Source: Zasmidium citrigriseum
Taxonomy: Eukaryota; Ascomycota; Dothideomycetes; Mycosphaerellales; Mycosphaerellaceae
Direction of reading: 5' to 3'
Length of the DNA stretch: 64,000 nucleotides
Assembly (NCBI GenBank): GCA_002786025.1
Contig: NHNW01000014.1
Coordinates: 434,001-498,000 of the forward strand
The notes under the pieces are model-generated. The model ran no database searches, was not told the DNA's origin, and saw only the letters and a program-made list of their open reading frames with translations. Position numbers and translations under genes: made by a program. How positions within the stretch are numbered: the stretch's first letter is position 1; the number at the start of each line of letters is the position of its first letter. Of this stretch, positions 10,312 to 22,466 are shown piece by piece.

Positions 10312-12840
10312 ATGTCCTTCTTCGGCTTCGACACCACCCTGCCTAGGGATCAAGGCCAATCCAGCTCACGTGGCATGTTCGACTCGCACGATCCATTCGC
10401 TGGTCTCAGTGGTGGCTGTGACGATGGCGGCGAGATGCTCGACTTTGAGCAGACCTACGACGGATTGGGCCATCGTCTGGAAGAGTCTGGCGACACTTTC
10501 AACGATGACACCTTTGGAGGTGACGAGCCTGTGACTAGGGATCAGGTCGGCAGGGACTTCGATTTTGCCGGCGAGACTGCCAAAATCCGGGATACTCTAC
10601 TTGAAGAGCAAGCATTGCACCACGCGAGACAACCTGTACCGCAAGCCCGTGCACCAAAGCCGGCAAAGACTGGATATGAGGCATACAAGCAGCCAGAATA
10701 CATCCCGAAGCTGGAGGCAGATGCTTCCATCTGGGGCAAACCAGCCACCAAGAAGCCGGTTGAGCAGCCCAAGATGGACAGTGGTCCCAAGATGATGAGC
10801 TTGGAAGAGGTGGAGGCAGCCATGCGCGCGCAGTCAAGACCTACTCCACCTGCACAACCCCCTCAGGACGTCCATGCCCAGACTCTGGGACTGAAGAACA
10901 TGCTTGGATTGGGTGGAACTCCGACTCCACCGGCTCAGCAATATCAACAGCCACCTCCACCTCAGTTCGAGCAGCAACGCCCGCCTCAGATTCTGCAGCG
11001 TCCTCAGCAGCCTCCGCAAGAGCCCCACCAATCTGGACCGGACTACAATCTTCGTGCACCTCAGATCCTGCAAAGGCAGCATTCGCCAGGTCAGAGCCGC
11101 CCACAGTCTCAAGACTTTCACGGTCAGCCTCCACAGCCCATGCACTTCCAGCAGCCACCACCTGGCATGCCAATGGGCGGTCCTCCTTCTCATGCACCCC
11201 GTGGTCCCATGCACCCTATGGCTCAAGCTCAAGCTCAGGCCCAGGCACAAGCTCACGCTCACAGTCGTGGTCCATCATATAGCGGTCCGCCTATAACACA
11301 GGCACAGCAAATGATGCAGATGACTCCCGAGGATCGTGAAGCCTACCTGGCCGAGGAGGCGAAGAGAGCCAAGAGAAACCACAAGATCTTCCTGCTCAGC
11401 AAGAACAACGGTCTCATGACTCCGCAGGACAAGAACTTCATAACAAGAATTCAACTCCAGCAGTTACTGACCGCCACAGGTGGCGTTGACAACGAGCCCG
11501 GCAGTGAGGAGCAGCTTGCTGAAGACTTCTACTATCAGGTGTACGCGCAAATACGTGGCCCACCAAGAAGCGGACCTGGTCAGCCCTTGAACCAATTTGC
11601 GCAGACCTACCTCTTCCAGACTGGTAGCAGGTATGGCTATGGACGTAGTCGACACCATCCACGGGGTGGTGACAACCACGTCCAGCGAATGGAGCAGCAA
11701 GTCGCCCGAGCGGTTGAGGCCGCCAAGGCAAGGCCGAAGAACAAGCAACTTGTTATGGAGGGTTCGCTTGGAAAGATTGCCTTCAGCAATTCGAAGACAC
11801 CTCGTCCGCTTCTTAATATCAAGCGACCGGATTCCGCCGCGCAGATGAGACATCCGCCCAAGCCAGCAGACAGGAAGACTACACTGCGAGACATTGAAAC
11901 GCTCTATTCTACTTTGATGCGCCTTGAGGATCATGAGAGGAAGCTCCCGCCACCGCCGAATGAGGACAGCCCGCCAGAGATCATAGAAGGTCACATGCGG
12001 TGGAGAAGTGAAATGCAAGAGCTCAATGAACAGTTATGGAAGGCTCTGAAGGTGATGGAGCCGATCCAGCCAAAGTAAGTTCGTACCTCCCAGGGAGATT
12101 GCACATCCGCTAACTATTCTAGCCCGACTGTTCCACATCCGTTCATTCAACTACTGTCACACAGCAAAGGCAAGAAGGCCATTCCACGAGTCTTCCGACA
12201 CCTCGACGACAACCAGCGCCTCACCATGCTGACTCTGATTGTCATCCACCTCGACATCCTGGATGTCATCCGCGACGCTTACCCGCCACAGGACAACTCG
12301 CCGATCCCCGCACGTGTGAAGGAGGAAGTCGAGCTTTTCAGCCAGGCAGTGATCCCCCCACTTCTCTCCTACATCAACGAAGCACCCTTGAACATCATCA
12401 TCGGCCTCGTCGGACTCGTCCTGGACCGCGTTCACGTTCAAGTTATCGTCCGCACCAAGATCGGCATCAGCATCCTCACAATGCTCACGTCCCGCGCCGA
12501 ATTGGTCCGCCAGCAACAGCAAGGCACCGAAGAATGGCAGCAATGGTCCGAACTCTACGGCAAGCTCTTCGACACCATCGAGCCAGTCCTCCCATATATC
12601 TTCCCCACAGACACAAACGTCTCGGCCAGTGAGGACGTGCACGTATGGCAGTTCCTTGCTACGATGGGTGTTGGCGCTACGCCGGATCAGCAGCAGAGAC
12701 TTGTGCTTGGAGCGAAGGACCGCGTTATGGAGACTGTTGCGGTTAGCAAGACTTTGCCTGAGGAGATGAGCCAGAAGAGATTGGGTGATGTGAACTTGTT
12801 CATGAGGGCTATTGGGTTGGATGTTGAGTTGCTCGGTTGA
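10312..12840 (+). CDS. PAT1: mRNA decay factor Pat1, two exons
   Basis: Pat1 links deadenylated mRNA to the Lsm1-7 ring, Dhh1 and the decapping enzyme in P-bodies. Exons 10312-12074 and 12123-12840, 826 aa. The 48-nt intron has GTAAGT, CTAAC and TAG and lies in the C-terminal domain; splicing joins EPIQPN to PTVPHPFIQLL. The N-terminus MSFFGFDTTLPRD with FDFAGETAKIRDTLLEE is diagnostic of fungal Pat1. A Pro/Gln-rich middle (residues about 170-330) includes an Ala-Gln run. The C-terminal alpha-helical domain contains SKGKKAIPRVFRHLDDNQR and HVWQFLATMGVGA. The ATG at 10312 was chosen because the longer frame upstream opens only with GTG. Convergent with DBP10, with 176 bp between stops. Confidence 0.93.
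11221..11262 (+). repeat. Imperfect GCTCAA hexanucleotide run in PAT1
   Basis: A run of about seven GCTCAA/GCCCAG/GCACAA-type units encoding alternating Ala-Gln, then Ala-His (AQAQAQAQAQAHAH), inside the Pro/Gln-rich linker. It is in frame, so length changes would alter the linker only. Confidence 0.75.
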
Positions 12841-13016
12841 GCAGAAAATCAGAGAGCTCGCCTTGGGGGTGTTGAAGGGTAGCAAGACGAGTGTTGCGAG
12901 AGAAAAGAGAGATTTGTTTTCACAGGCATAGCATAAGTATAGGCATACGAAAGAAAGAGAGATGCACATATCAAACATTCTTTCAAAACTTCCATACACC
13001 TCTCCTACCAAACTGC

Positions 13017-15749
13017 TTACTTCTTCCGACTCGGCCTCGCATTCTTCTCCCGCCTCCTATCCTTCAACTTCCTCAACTTCCTCACATCATCCACCCCCCG
13101 CAATTCATTCTTCCCCTTCCCCTCCGCAAACCTCCCCACCCTCTTCTCCCTCGCCGCATCGACCTTCTTCTTCCTCTTATAATAATCATCCCGAAACTTA
13201 TCCGCCTCCTTCGGAGCTTTCTCCTGTTTATGTTTAAATCTCCTGTTCCCTCCTTCACCTCCGTTGTTGCTGAAGGAAGGACCTTTGCGCTCCATTTCCC
13301 CAACCCGTGGTAAGCGCTCCACACGATTCGCCTTTCGCCACGCATCGAATCTGCCCGATTTGAACGAGGCAGCGATTTTCTGTCCGCTCTCCCCACGGAT
13401 CATTTTCGCGCCTTTACTCCCGTCCTCGTCATTCGCGCGCGAGACGTACTTTTTGCGCTTCTTGTCCCAGCGCATGCCGGGTTTGGTCGCTTCTTTGAAA
13501 CCGCTGCTTTCGTCGTTGGTCAGGTCCATGGTGGCGTTGCGGGCTTCGTTGAGGAAATGCGAGGAGCCGCTGGTGTTGGTCCCGCCGGAGTGCACGCCGT
13601 AGCCGCGGTCTTCGGCCAGGTTGAGGGTTGAGGGGGTGTAGGACATGAAGAATTCGGAGTCTTTGCCCGAGGGTTTGCCCTTGGATTTGGAGTTGGGGTT
13701 TGTGGTGGAGGGGGCTGTGAAGGTTAGTTCGATGTCTTCGGAGTCGGCTTCGGACATGTCGGCGCCGTTGGGTTGGGTGAGGATTAGTTCTTCGTCGGAG
13801 TCTTCTTCTGGGTCGTTTGTTGCTGTGCCGTTGGCCTGGTTTGGAAGGGTTGCTTCCACGTCGCTGTCTTCGGCTTCGTCTTTCTTGCGATGCTTGGGTT
13901 CGATCTTTGCTCTTCGCTTCTTCATTATCTCTGCAGCCTCGCTTTGTACTCCTCGTTTGCCGATTTCGAACACAGTCTCCTGCGGGCGGAAGCCACTGAC
14001 TCTCGCGAGCATATCCAGGCGCTGCTGTTCTGCGGTGGTGTCTTCATCGGCTTCGAAGAGCATGTTCGTGCCCCTTGAATCTTCTTCCTGAGCAAGCACC
14101 TTCGCTCTTTTCACGCTCTCAGCAGAAGCAGAATTCCTCGTGCGAAGGTACTGCTTCTCGCCCTTAGCTGCCACCTCCCTCATGGCTGCAAGGTCTGAGT
14201 CTTCGTCGAGAAGCTTCAAGACCTCCTCGTTGTACTGCTCTAGCTTATCACGCATCATGGCGCCAACCACAACAGCATCTTTGTACATGCCGGGCTCGGA
14301 TTCGCCTCTTCCCATGACCAGCTTTCTGCTCAAAAAGAGTTGCAAATCCAACAAATATGGCATGTCTGCGCCAGTGATCAAACTGTACGCCCATCCTTCT
14401 TTACCAGCTCGAGCCGTTCTGCCAACTCGATGGACGAAAATCTTGGGCTGGGATGGAAAGTCGTAGTTGATAACATTCGCCAACACTGGAATGTCCAGAC
14501 CTCTAGCGGCCACGTCAGTGACCACTAGAATGTTGGACAGTCCAGCGCGGAAATCTTGGACCTGGATCTTTCGTGCCGTCTGATCCAGTGAGCCGTAGAC
14601 GTAGGAAGTGGCATATCCGAAAGATTTAAGGAAGTGGGCCAGATATTCGACATGATGCTTCGTGGCAGCGAAAACGACTGTCGAGTGTGGTGATGGAGTT
14701 TCGCTAGCGGACGGTGCATCTGTACCTCGCTTCCGCTTCTTGTTGGCCCCAGATTTGGGTTCCTTCGCCTTCTTGGTTGCTTCAGTCTCTCCAGTCGGCA
14801 TTTTGATGACATCCTGGAGAATGTGCAGAAGAGCGGCCTCCTTCTCTGCTCGCTTGACCGTAAAGAAAGCACTCTGCAGGCCCGGCGCGATTTTGCTCTC
14901 AGCATCTAAACGTACAAGCTTTGGATCGTGCAAACCAGCTCTTGCAAACTCCACGAGACTCTTAGGCAGGGTAGCGGAGAAGAGCAGCGTCTGTCGGTTT
15001 GGAGGCAGAGAATGCATGATCTCGTGTAGCTGTGCAGCAAAACCCATTTCGAACAGCCTATCAGCCTCATCGAAGACGACATATTTCACACTGCTCAGTT
15101 CCAGACCCATCTCAACCTTCAAGTGCTCAAATCGTCCTGGAGTAGCAATAATGATATCCGGATTGCTGGCCATGCTGCCGAATTGGTCTTCCAGACTGTC
15201 TCCACCCACTAACAATGTTGTTCTCAAATCCGTACCCTTGCCCATCTCTTTTGTTACCTTCAAAGTCTGCAAAGCCAATTCTCTTGATGGCGAAAGAATG
15301 ATGGCTCTTGCTCCGACTTTCGCGCTATGCGATTTCAGCTTCTCGATCATGGGAATCACAAAAGCCGCAGTCTTTCCCGAACCTGTTCTCGCCATTCCCA
15401 CGACATCTTGTCCGTCCAGTATCAGAGGGATAGTCTTGCGCTGAATGGGCGTAGGAACTGAGAAGCCTTTGCGAGTGATGGCCTTGAGCAGATGCGCGTT
15501 GAGACCCATCGTCTGGAAGGCGCCGGCCTTTTTCGCTGGCTTTGATTCATTGCGGCGATTGGCGGCGGCCTGGGTGGCAGCGATGAAAGCCTCGTCCTCT
15601 TCGTCGTCGGATAGTCCCAAATTCACGTCCTTTGCTCCCGTGTCCTGCGCTTCCTCCTCCGAGTCGCTGCAAAAGCCTCCATCCTGGAACAAACTCTTGG
15701 AGATGTCCACCTCATTCTCTGAGAGCGCCGGCGACGCTGCCCTGACCAT
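13017..15749 (-). CDS. DBP10: ATP-dependent DEAD-box RNA helicase Dbp10
   Basis: Nucleolar helicase required for 60S ribosomal subunit assembly. Single exon, 910 aa, ATG 15749, stop TAA. Helicase motifs in order: Q region with [13 protein letters not shown], motif I ARTGSGKT (about 119-126), Ia PSRELALQT, Ib ATPGR, II DEAD (227-230), III SATLP, V RGLDIP and [12 protein letters not shown]. An acidic N-terminus ([16 protein letters not shown]) and a long basic C-terminus ([13 protein letters not shown] near the end) match the Dbp10 layout, as does the low-complexity insert between the RecA lobes ([17 protein letters not shown]). It is head to head with RPA2, 288 bp between start codons. Complete, no anomaly. 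Confidence 0.95.
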   Translation of the reverse strand: MVRAASPALSENEVDISKSLFQDGGFCSDSEEEAQDTGAKDVNLGLSDDEEDEAFIAATQAAANRRNESKPAKKAGAFQTMGLNAHLLKAITRKGFSVPTPIQRKTIPLILDGQDVVGMARTGSGKTAAFVIPMIEKLKSHSAKVGARAIILSPSRELALQTLKVTKEMGKGTDLRTTLLVGGDSLEDQFGSMASNPDIIIATPGRFEHLKVEMGLELSSVKYVVFDEADRLFEMGFAAQLHEIMHSLPPNRQTLLFSATLPKSLVEFARAGLHDPKLVRLDAESKIAPGLQSAFFTVKRAEKEAALLHILQDVIKMPTGETEATKKAKEPKSGANKKRKRGTDAPSASETPSPHSTVVFAATKHHVEYLAHFLKSFGYATSYVYGSLDQTARKIQVQDFRAGLSNILVVTDVAARGLDIPVLANVINYDFPSQPKIFVHRVGRTARAGKEGWAYSLITGADMPYLLDLQLFLSRKLVMGRGESEPGMYKDAVVVGAMMRDKLEQYNEEVLKLLDEDSDLAAMREVAAKGEKQYLRTRNSASAESVKRAKVLAQEEDSRGTNMLFEADEDTTAEQQRLDMLARVSGFRPQETVFEIGKRGVQSEAAEIMKKRRAKIEPKHRKKDEAEDSDVEATLPNQANGTATNDPEEDSDEELILTQPNGADMSEADSEDIELTFTAPSTTNPNSKSKGKPSGKDSEFFMSYTPSTLNLAEDRGYGVHSGGTNTSGSSHFLNEARNATMDLTNDESSGFKEATKPGMRWDKKRKKYVSRANDEDGSKGAKMIRGESGQKIAASFKSGRFDAWRKANRVERLPRVGEMERKGPSFSNNGGEGGNRRFKHKQEKAPKEADKFRDDYYKRKKKVDAAREKRVGRFAEGKGKNELRGVDDVRKLRKLKDRRREKNARPSRKK

Positions 15750-15897
15750 CGTTGCTCGTCTGCTGTTGGTGATGTTCGTCTGGCCAAGCTCTCTGGCTGT
15801 GGCTGGACATCTTTTTCGAACGACGCTAGTGAGTTATCGATAAGCTTTGAGTTCAATTTGGGTGGGTCCGCGATGTGGCGCGTCTTCCGTCGCGACG

Positions 15898-15996
15898 ACG
15901 CGTGCTCCAAACTTGCAAGCACTTTAGCAAAACATCGTCAACCTCACCACAACTTATTGGAAGGACCGCATACACCGCCTTCGTCCAGAGACGCGA
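15898..15996. promoter_or_regulatory. MluI-cell-cycle-box-like sites in the DBP10/RPA2 promoter
   Basis: A perfect ACGCGT lies at 15898-15903 and ACGCGA at 15991-15996, 135 and 42 bp upstream of the RPA2 ATG. In yeasts the MBF factor uses ACGCGT to drive G1/S replication genes, RPA among them. Two sites in 100 bp is suggestive only. Confidence 0.4.
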
Positions 15997-16037
15997 GCGA
16001 GAGACCACGACGCTAATATAAGGCCAGCCCCTCCATC

Positions 16038-16941
16038 ATGGGTACATTCTCCTTCCTCCCGTTTCTTTGACCCCCGCTGACAAGGCACCAATCCAGACTA
16101 CGGCTACAGCACAACCTCCTACGGAGCTCAAGGCGGCGCAGATGGCGGCGGCTTCATGCCCGGCTCGCAAGGCGAAGGCAACGCAACCGTCAAGCGCGGC
16201 TATGGCTCCGACACCCTCCGCCCCGTCACCATCAAACAACTCATCGATGCCGAGCACCCCCATCCAGACGCCGACCACTTCATGCTGGACGGCAGCGAAA
16301 TGAAGCAAGTGACTTTCGTCGGCCAAATCCGCAATATCTCGATGCAAACCACCAAAGTCGCTTACAAGCTCGACGACGGCACGGGAACGATTGAAGTCAA
16401 TGTGTGGAATGATGCGGATGAGATGCAGAGTGAGGAGATGGATACAGGGAAGAAGAAGCCGGCGGAGCAGGGATATGCGAGGGTATGGGGACGGCTGAAG
16501 GCTTTCAACAATAAGCGCACTGTGGGAGCGACTGTTGTCCGGCCGATTGAGGATATGAACGAGATCTCGTATCATCTTCTAGAGGCGACTATGGTGCATC
16601 TCTTCTTCACGCGAGGACCACTGGAGACACAGCAAGCGAATGGTGGCGCTACGAATGGCTACGGTGGCGGTCAACAGCAGCAAATAACCAACGGATATGG
16701 AGGTGGTGGAGACAGCGGTGGAGACGTGCTCAGGATGCAGGGTGTCAGCCAGATTGCGAAGAAGGTCTATGCGTGCTTGAAGCAGACACCGCAGTTGTCC
16801 GAAGGCTTGCACGCTCAGGACATCGCCTCCCGGATAGGCGTGGAAATCACTGAAGTCAAGAAGGCTAGTGATGAGCTGGTCGGGCTTGGAAAGCTGTACA
16901 CGACTGTGGACGATGATACCTGGGCGTTGCTGGATATATGA
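16038..16941 (+). CDS. RPA2: Replication protein A 32-kDa subunit (Rfa2/Ssb2), two exons
   Basis: Middle subunit of the heterotrimeric single-strand DNA-binding complex of replication, repair and recombination. Exon 1 is only ATG plus one base (16038-16041); intron 16042-16096 (55 nt, GTACAT, GCTGAC branch, ATCCAG); exon 2 16097-16941; 282 aa. Splicing gives MDYGYSTTSYG, the Gly/Ser/Tyr-rich N-terminus usual for RPA32 and its phosphorylation region. The OB fold spans about 55-165 (QVTFVGQIRNISMQTTKVAY, DGTGTIEVNVW, YARVWGRLKAF). A Gly-rich linker leads to a C-terminal winged helix (GLHAQDIASRIGVEITEVKKA). The tiny first exon is a feature shared with many fungal orthologues. Confidence 0.93.
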
Positions 16942-17231
16942 TGATGGAAGCATGAGGAAGGATGATCGATAATGGATTGCGAGGCTCACCATGGAGCATA
17001 CCAGGTGTTGCTAGTACGTATGCGGCGAGTGAGAGGCCAGCTCACATGCCGAAATGCCTTTGCCGAGTCGATGCACGATTCCTGTACGAACGAAGAATGA
17101 GCGATGTAGTCGGATTGGAGGACGAAGATACGATGTCCAGTGAAAATGGAGGGCGAACGGCGTAGCTCATTAGATCGAAGCTCGTAAAGTCATGTAAATC
17201 GTAACCACATAAGACGCAACCCATCGCATCA

Positions 17232-17950
17232 TCATCTCGAACTCTCCGCATTCGTCGACAGCAACAACACACAAGCCGCAATAATCGCACAAGCCACAAC
17301 AGTGAAAACCTACCATCACAGTCAGCACCCCTCCCATCCCACAAAGACAATTCGCCACTACAACTCACCACCTGCGTCCCCCACCCACTCTGCACAAGCG
17401 CCTGCCGCCTCGAATACCGATTCACAGTCTTAATATAATTATTCAACCCACTCAACAAACACGCCAACGCCAGAACCCAGAAGATGATTCCAAAAGGTAG
17501 GGCGACTTTCCTTTCCAATTCTGTGGGTTGATGTTTGAGGTGGAAGGAGATTAGGATGGCGATGGCGACCACGGCCATGTAGGTTGCGAGGCGGAGCCAG
17601 GAGAGGAATGCTGGGGAAGGGGTGTTAGTGGGGAAGGCTTGGTTGGGAAGGGGAGGGATGGTCACTTCGTTCTGCGGCGCAGTGGTCCCGGGCGTCGGAG
17701 TCGTTGTTGTCGAAGAGGAGGGGGGCGAAGAGGGGGCCTTGGGTGAAGGCGTGGCCGGGGAGACTATTTCTCCTGTTCCAAAGCATTAACATGTGTATAT
17801 TTTGTGATAAGAGACGACGATATATGGATCTTACTGATGCACCAAAACGGGTTTCGTTGGAAAAGGGTTGTAGAGGGGATTGTAGGTCTCGTGGATGAAG
17901 CGACGATCGTCGCTGGAGATTGAGAAGGACCTTTCGGGGTCGTTGGCCAT
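17232..17950 (-). CDS. DUF202-domain membrane protein, four exons
   Basis: Exons 17950-17835, 17772-17666, 17610-17369 and 17309-17232, 180 aa; introns of 62, 55 and 59 nt all have GT-AG and join in frame. The N-terminus MANDPERSFSISSDDRRFIHE is soluble. The core ERTFLSWLRLATYM is the DUF202 signature, and three hydrophobic helices follow (AVVAIAILISFHL, ALPFGIIFWVLALACLLSGL, VFTVVACAIIAACVLLL). DUF202 proteins are small three-helix membrane proteins related to the VTC1 subunit of the vacuolar polyphosphate polymerase; the function of the stand-alone form is poorly known. A 5'-extended start in frame at 18085 is possible but reaches into the divergent promoter shared with uL23m. Confidence 0.82.
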
Positions 17951-18221
17951 GGCTTCAAATGTTTTGTGGGGAAAGAAGTGGTGTCGTTGCTGTGGATTAA
18001 AGCGATTGGGAAGTGAGGTGAATGTCTGAGATCCGTCCCACCGGTTTTGCATCGGGAGTGCCATGGGCTTGCTCCGTGACTTCACTTGGTCCTAGGTATT
18101 CGCATTGGACATCGCTACAGCATCGCGCTTCCACCGAGATTGACGACTTTCCCATCGAGACGTCGAGAGATACGAGAACCTCTAAAATAGTCGAATTGCA
18201 TCGAAAGGATACCGCGCCGCA

Positions 18222-18806
18222 ATGGCGACCAGCGTAATGCCCGCCTTCAGGGTAGGCACAAAAGAACTCTACCTGTACGAGACTCATCCTCCTGATTCCC
18301 TCCCATTTCACTAACAATAGCTGTCCAGCCCAATGGCCAGCATAACCTTCCTCCGCACCGCCGACCCCTCCCACGCCAAATTCCAAGTCCCCCTCTGGTT
18401 CTCCAAACTCGACCTCCGCGACTACCTCTGGCACGCCTACGGAGTGGAAACCTACAGCGCCCGCTCCTACGTAAAACAAACCCCCGTGCGACCGCTCGAA
18501 GGCCACCAAATCCGGCGCTGGCACCGTCCCCGATCGCGCAAGTTCATCACGGTGGAGTTGGCAAGGCCTTTTGTGTGGCCTGAGGAGCCGGAGGATTTGA
18601 GCGAGTGGAATGCGGATACGGTGAGGAGTGCGGCGGGGGATCAGAAGGATTTTCAGGAGAGGATGGGGAGTTTGAAGGATACGGTTGTTAATGAGGAGAG
18701 GAGGGAGCGGATGAGGGAGCAAGCCAAAGAGTTACTGGAGGGGAAGGGGAGGTGGAAGAAGCCGGCGGAGAGGTTTGGGACGCAGATGTATTCGCGGTCA
18801 AGATGA
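18222..18806 (+). CDS. MRP20: Mitochondrial large ribosomal subunit protein uL23m, two exons
   Basis: Protein near the exit of the mitoribosomal tunnel. Exons 18222-18274 and 18329-18806, 176 aa. The 54-nt intron has GTACGA, CACTAACA branch and CCAG; an earlier TAG would break the frame. Splicing yields VGTKELYLPMASITFLRT, matching the conserved uL23m opening in which (K)xxxLPxxxITxLRT precedes the FQVPLWFSKLDLRDYLWHAY core and YGVETYSARSYV. The C-terminal half is charged (ERRERMREQAKELLEGKGRWKKP), typical of fungal members. The short basic N-terminus fits mitochondrial import. Divergent from the DUF202 gene with 271 bp between starts. Confidence 0.88.
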
Positions 18807-20655
18807 GTGAAGAGTTGGATGGAGGGGATAAAGGCGCGCATTGAAGGAGACTGTGAATATATGCTGTACAGACATTGTATGAATACAACGGTGGAGGCTA
18901 CACAGCGAACCGGCCTCGCGAGCAAACATTTCTTATCTGCCAAGCTGCACGCGGGACAGGGCTGAAGAGCTGGTCACTTCTCTATGTTGCCCGGCTGGCA
19001 ACGTTCCACCCGAGAGCAAGGACATGCGAATTACATACCTGGAAGATGAACCTACCGTAGCCCTGAAAAGGCTTGTTTCGAAGACCAAGATCGAGAGACG
19101 AGAAGGGAAAACGCGACTCGGTCTAATCTCGCCCGAGACCGAACATTCATACGCACCTACATGCAAAGCCAAACTCTATCAACTTGCCCTCAGTGGAGTC
19201 TCGAATTGACATTTTGCCAGCGCGGGGTGCATACTGCAACCTTTGACATCTCATTGCGATGAATCATGATCAAAGCCAAACGCATTTACACCTTTCGGCA
19301 TGCAGAGTAGGATGCCGAAGGCTAGATCTACAGTACGTCTCCGAGCCGTTTGTGACGTCTCAGCTAGCGAGATCAGTGCATCGCATATGCCAACAGTCAC
19401 CGGCATATCTCTCGCTTGCAATGCGAAGTCTCGATGAAAACTGCGAAGACTCGACTTCAGCCACAAAGATTCGTGTGTGTCGTACGTAAGCTATGGAGGG
19501 TGAACCTGAAAGCTGACTGCTGGGCCAAGGCATTCCTACATAGGACTCAACTCTTACAACTCCTCTATATGTATGCGTTTTCGGACGTTGTATGGGGTGA
19601 CGAATGTCGCAGCCTTGGCGCATCACATCTATACAGAAGCTCAATGCTGACGATGGAATCGAAGGAATCTAGACACCTATATTCCGGAGCTCTGTGTGCC
19701 GAGAGGTCTATCCCGGTCGCCAGTGTTGCGCTGGCCGAAAGAAGGAAGCGACTGTGAAGCGTTTCAGAGCAGATCTGAGACACTTCAAGCTGCGGACGGT
19801 AAGCTCTACATGATCCTTGTCGCAGAAGGAAGCAATCATATGTAAGTCTGCCCAGAATCCCCAAGCTAGTCCCAGAACGGAAGGCACGGTGCGAAGTGAA
19901 TGAATTCAAAGCCCCATCTGAACGCCACAAACACCCCGGCAAACGAGGAGACCAGAGCTGTAGGCAGGCAGATCCCCGTTCGGCGCACGCATGCAAGTCC
20001 TAAACTTTCACGGCCGCTGCACGAAATGCAGGAAGCTCTGGGCAAGGGTTGCGTCACTCACCTTGAGATTTAGCACGTGGCTTGCAGGATATACTGCCCT
20101 TGTCCTTGTCGAGATGCAATATCTAGAGCTTTGAGCTACTGTAGCTGCTGCTGTTGTTGCTGCCAGAGCGGCACGGCTGAAGGATTGAATTCCGGTACTG
20201 ACGTGAAATGTGGATCGAGTGGTAGTAATGGTAGCTGAATCCAATCAAGCCGTCCAATCAACAGACATTAAAGATTTTCCGTCGCGGCTATTGCGACTTT
20301 TTGACTCTATTCCTTCTCCTCCTTCTCCTCAGGCTTGGACGAGTGTCCGCCTGCGCGACCGTAAAGTGAAAATGTGTACAGTCGCCAATGATCCCACGAC
20401 ACAGGGCCCACCGTCCCGGTCGTCCGCCTTTTGAACTCCGTGCAAGAAATATTTTGAGGTCATCTGGACCTCACCCGCTGTCGCTAAGAATGCTGCTCGA
20501 TCGAAAAAGGTGATAAATCGTTACTCGTGCTTTTTTGCCGGATCAAGAAAGATCGTCTATATCCCGGGTTCTCCGCTGTGCCGGTGCTGTATGTGCGTAA
20601 TGGTATGTGAAAGGCAGTGTGGTGCCGCGTGATTAGGTGACTGTTATGTCGTAAA
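18807..20655. other. 1.8-kb gap between uL23m and the Zn2Cys6 gene
   Basis: Several frames of 60-143 codons occur on both strands, none with a family motif or convincing intron pattern. The two flanking genes are convergent, so most of this lies between 3' ends. I see no gene. Confidence 0.5.
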
Positions 20656-22466
20656 TTAGTCTCGATGTAGGACGTCGTCGATGCCCATGCGTCTCCGTTT
20701 CCTGGATGATCGTGGTCGTCCATCGTCGTCGCCTTCGCCTTCGGAGGATTCTCCTTGTTGCGTTGGCGGGCGGATCTCTGAGGGCCCTGGCGCGGCAGTC
20801 CCGGATGGTGGTGGAGCTGGGCTCGCGACGATTGGCGGGAGTTGTATGCCAGCACGCTCGGGCGTCCCTGTTGGAGGAAGCTCGCGAGCCGTACTTCGAG
20901 GCGTGAACAAGGTTGTCTCGGTCGGTGGTTCGGCGACAGGCAGTCTAGGTGTGCCAGTAGCTGGTGCCGGATATGGCGCATATGTTGGTGGCTGGGGTTG
21001 TTGATATGGCATCGGCTGTTGAGCTCCAGGGAAAGTGCGAGATGATGTTGGCTGTCCAGAGGAGCGCGGTGCTGGCTGAGACGGGACTACTGCACCAGGG
21101 AAGTGGACGTAGCCGGTTGGCGGTGCCGACTGTGTTGCTAGTTGCCGCCCTGGAGACGCATAGCTTTCGGGTGTCTGAGTTTGCAGCACAGGCGCCAAGG
21201 GCGGTGGTATTCGAGTGAAGATCGGGGGAGGAGCCGGTGGAGGTTGATCCACTGGTCGAAAGCTCGGCAAAGTGACTGCAACAAAATACGTATTGGCCTT
21301 TGCAAGCCTCACGCGAGCAGGAAAGGTTTGCGCCGCTGGCCCGAGCTGAGATTGGCTCCATAAGTAGGTGCGCTCGTCGAATCCCTGTGTATATCGCTCC
21401 ACGTCTGCTTCCACCGCACCTTGCAACGGGTCTTGCCCTGGCTGGTTGATCGGGGGCATGTAAGCGGGATCGCGATTATCGCGCTCTGTCCGCAACCGAT
21501 TTCGTATGTTTTGGAAGCTCTCGCCGTCAGCAGGTGTAGATATGTCACTCAGTTGTCGACCAACAACATCTTGTCCAGCCACCATGATTTGGCGATATGA
21601 CTGATTTGCTTTGAGGATGATCAGATCGAGGTCGAGGTAGGCGGTCGGCACTTCGTATCCAGGTGGATTTGATGGCGGGGCCGGCGGATAGTGGAAGCCA
21701 AAGGTAGCCTGAGTGGCAGTCGGCGGTGGTGGGTATGGGAATGTAGGACTAGAAGCAATTCCCGAGCCATCACTTCCCTGAGATCGAAGAGACCGAAATG
21801 ATTCCTGCCGCCTATGTCTGGTCGAGGCGATTGGCCTCGAAGACAAGTCTGACCCAATCGGAAGTGTAGGAGGCGCGGGCTCTGGCAGCATTTGCTCCAC
21901 CTTGAACTCGCCTTCCTCGCGGAGTCGAGGTCGTCCACGCTTCTTATGTTGTACATCGAAGCAAGTATCCTGCATATGGATAAGTATGCGACAGCACGTC
22001 GAAGCAACGAGGATTTGGAGTGGCGTACCTGTTTGCCCGAAGCGACGCATCTTGCGCATGGGCGATTGACATCGCAGCTTAGATGAGCGCGTTTGCAGTT
22101 GATACACGCAGATGCTACGTGAGCTTTGGATTTGCGGCCGCCTCTGGAGCTTGATGGCCGAGCGCTGGAGGAACTTGCGATTGGGGTCGAACTGCGTTCA
22201 TCGAGATGAACGCTTTGAGGAGCCTGTGTCGTTGACGGAGCTGGAGCGGGTGCCAAAGTCGTTGGCGGTGGTGCACTTATCGATGTTGTCTGCCGGATGG
22301 GTTCGTAGAAAGGTGGGCCTAACGGAGCTGGTGCTACTGCAACTCCAGACATGTGGCTTGACGCCGGCGGGCTCGTTGTAGAAGTCGAAGTGGTCGGCAG
22401 GACAGTAGATGATGTGACTGGATTCTCTTCGGGAGGCGGCCGTGGCGGCGATGGAGGGTTTGACAT
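20656..22466 (-). CDS. Zn2Cys6 transcription factor with PAS-like domain, two exons
   Basis: Exons 22466-22029 and 21969-20656, 583 aa; intron 22028-21970 (59 nt, GTACGC to TGCAG) interrupts the zinc cluster, a common position. The cluster spans about residues 120-150 with spacing CX2CX6CX5CX2CX8C (SACINCKRAHLSC then RPCARC), followed by the basic linker HKKRGRPRLREE. A PAS-like region follows at roughly 250-310 (TAYLDLDLIILKANQSY, GRQLSDIS). The C-terminal half is Pro/Gln/Thr rich and ends with a basic, nuclear-localisation-like patch (PRSSRKRRRMGIDDV). The PAS plus Zn2Cys6 pairing is shared with the Ert1/AcuK carbon-source regulators, but the finger sequence is of another group, so the target pathway is unknown. 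An in-frame ATG at 22616 would add 50 residues. Confidence 0.85.

Noticed and set aside
12157..13011. 284-codon frame on minus
   Set aside because: It is antisense to the PAT1 C-terminal exon, whose protein is clearly conserved, and has no motif of its own.
14662..15444. 260-codon frame on plus
   Set aside because: Antisense to the DBP10 helicase core.
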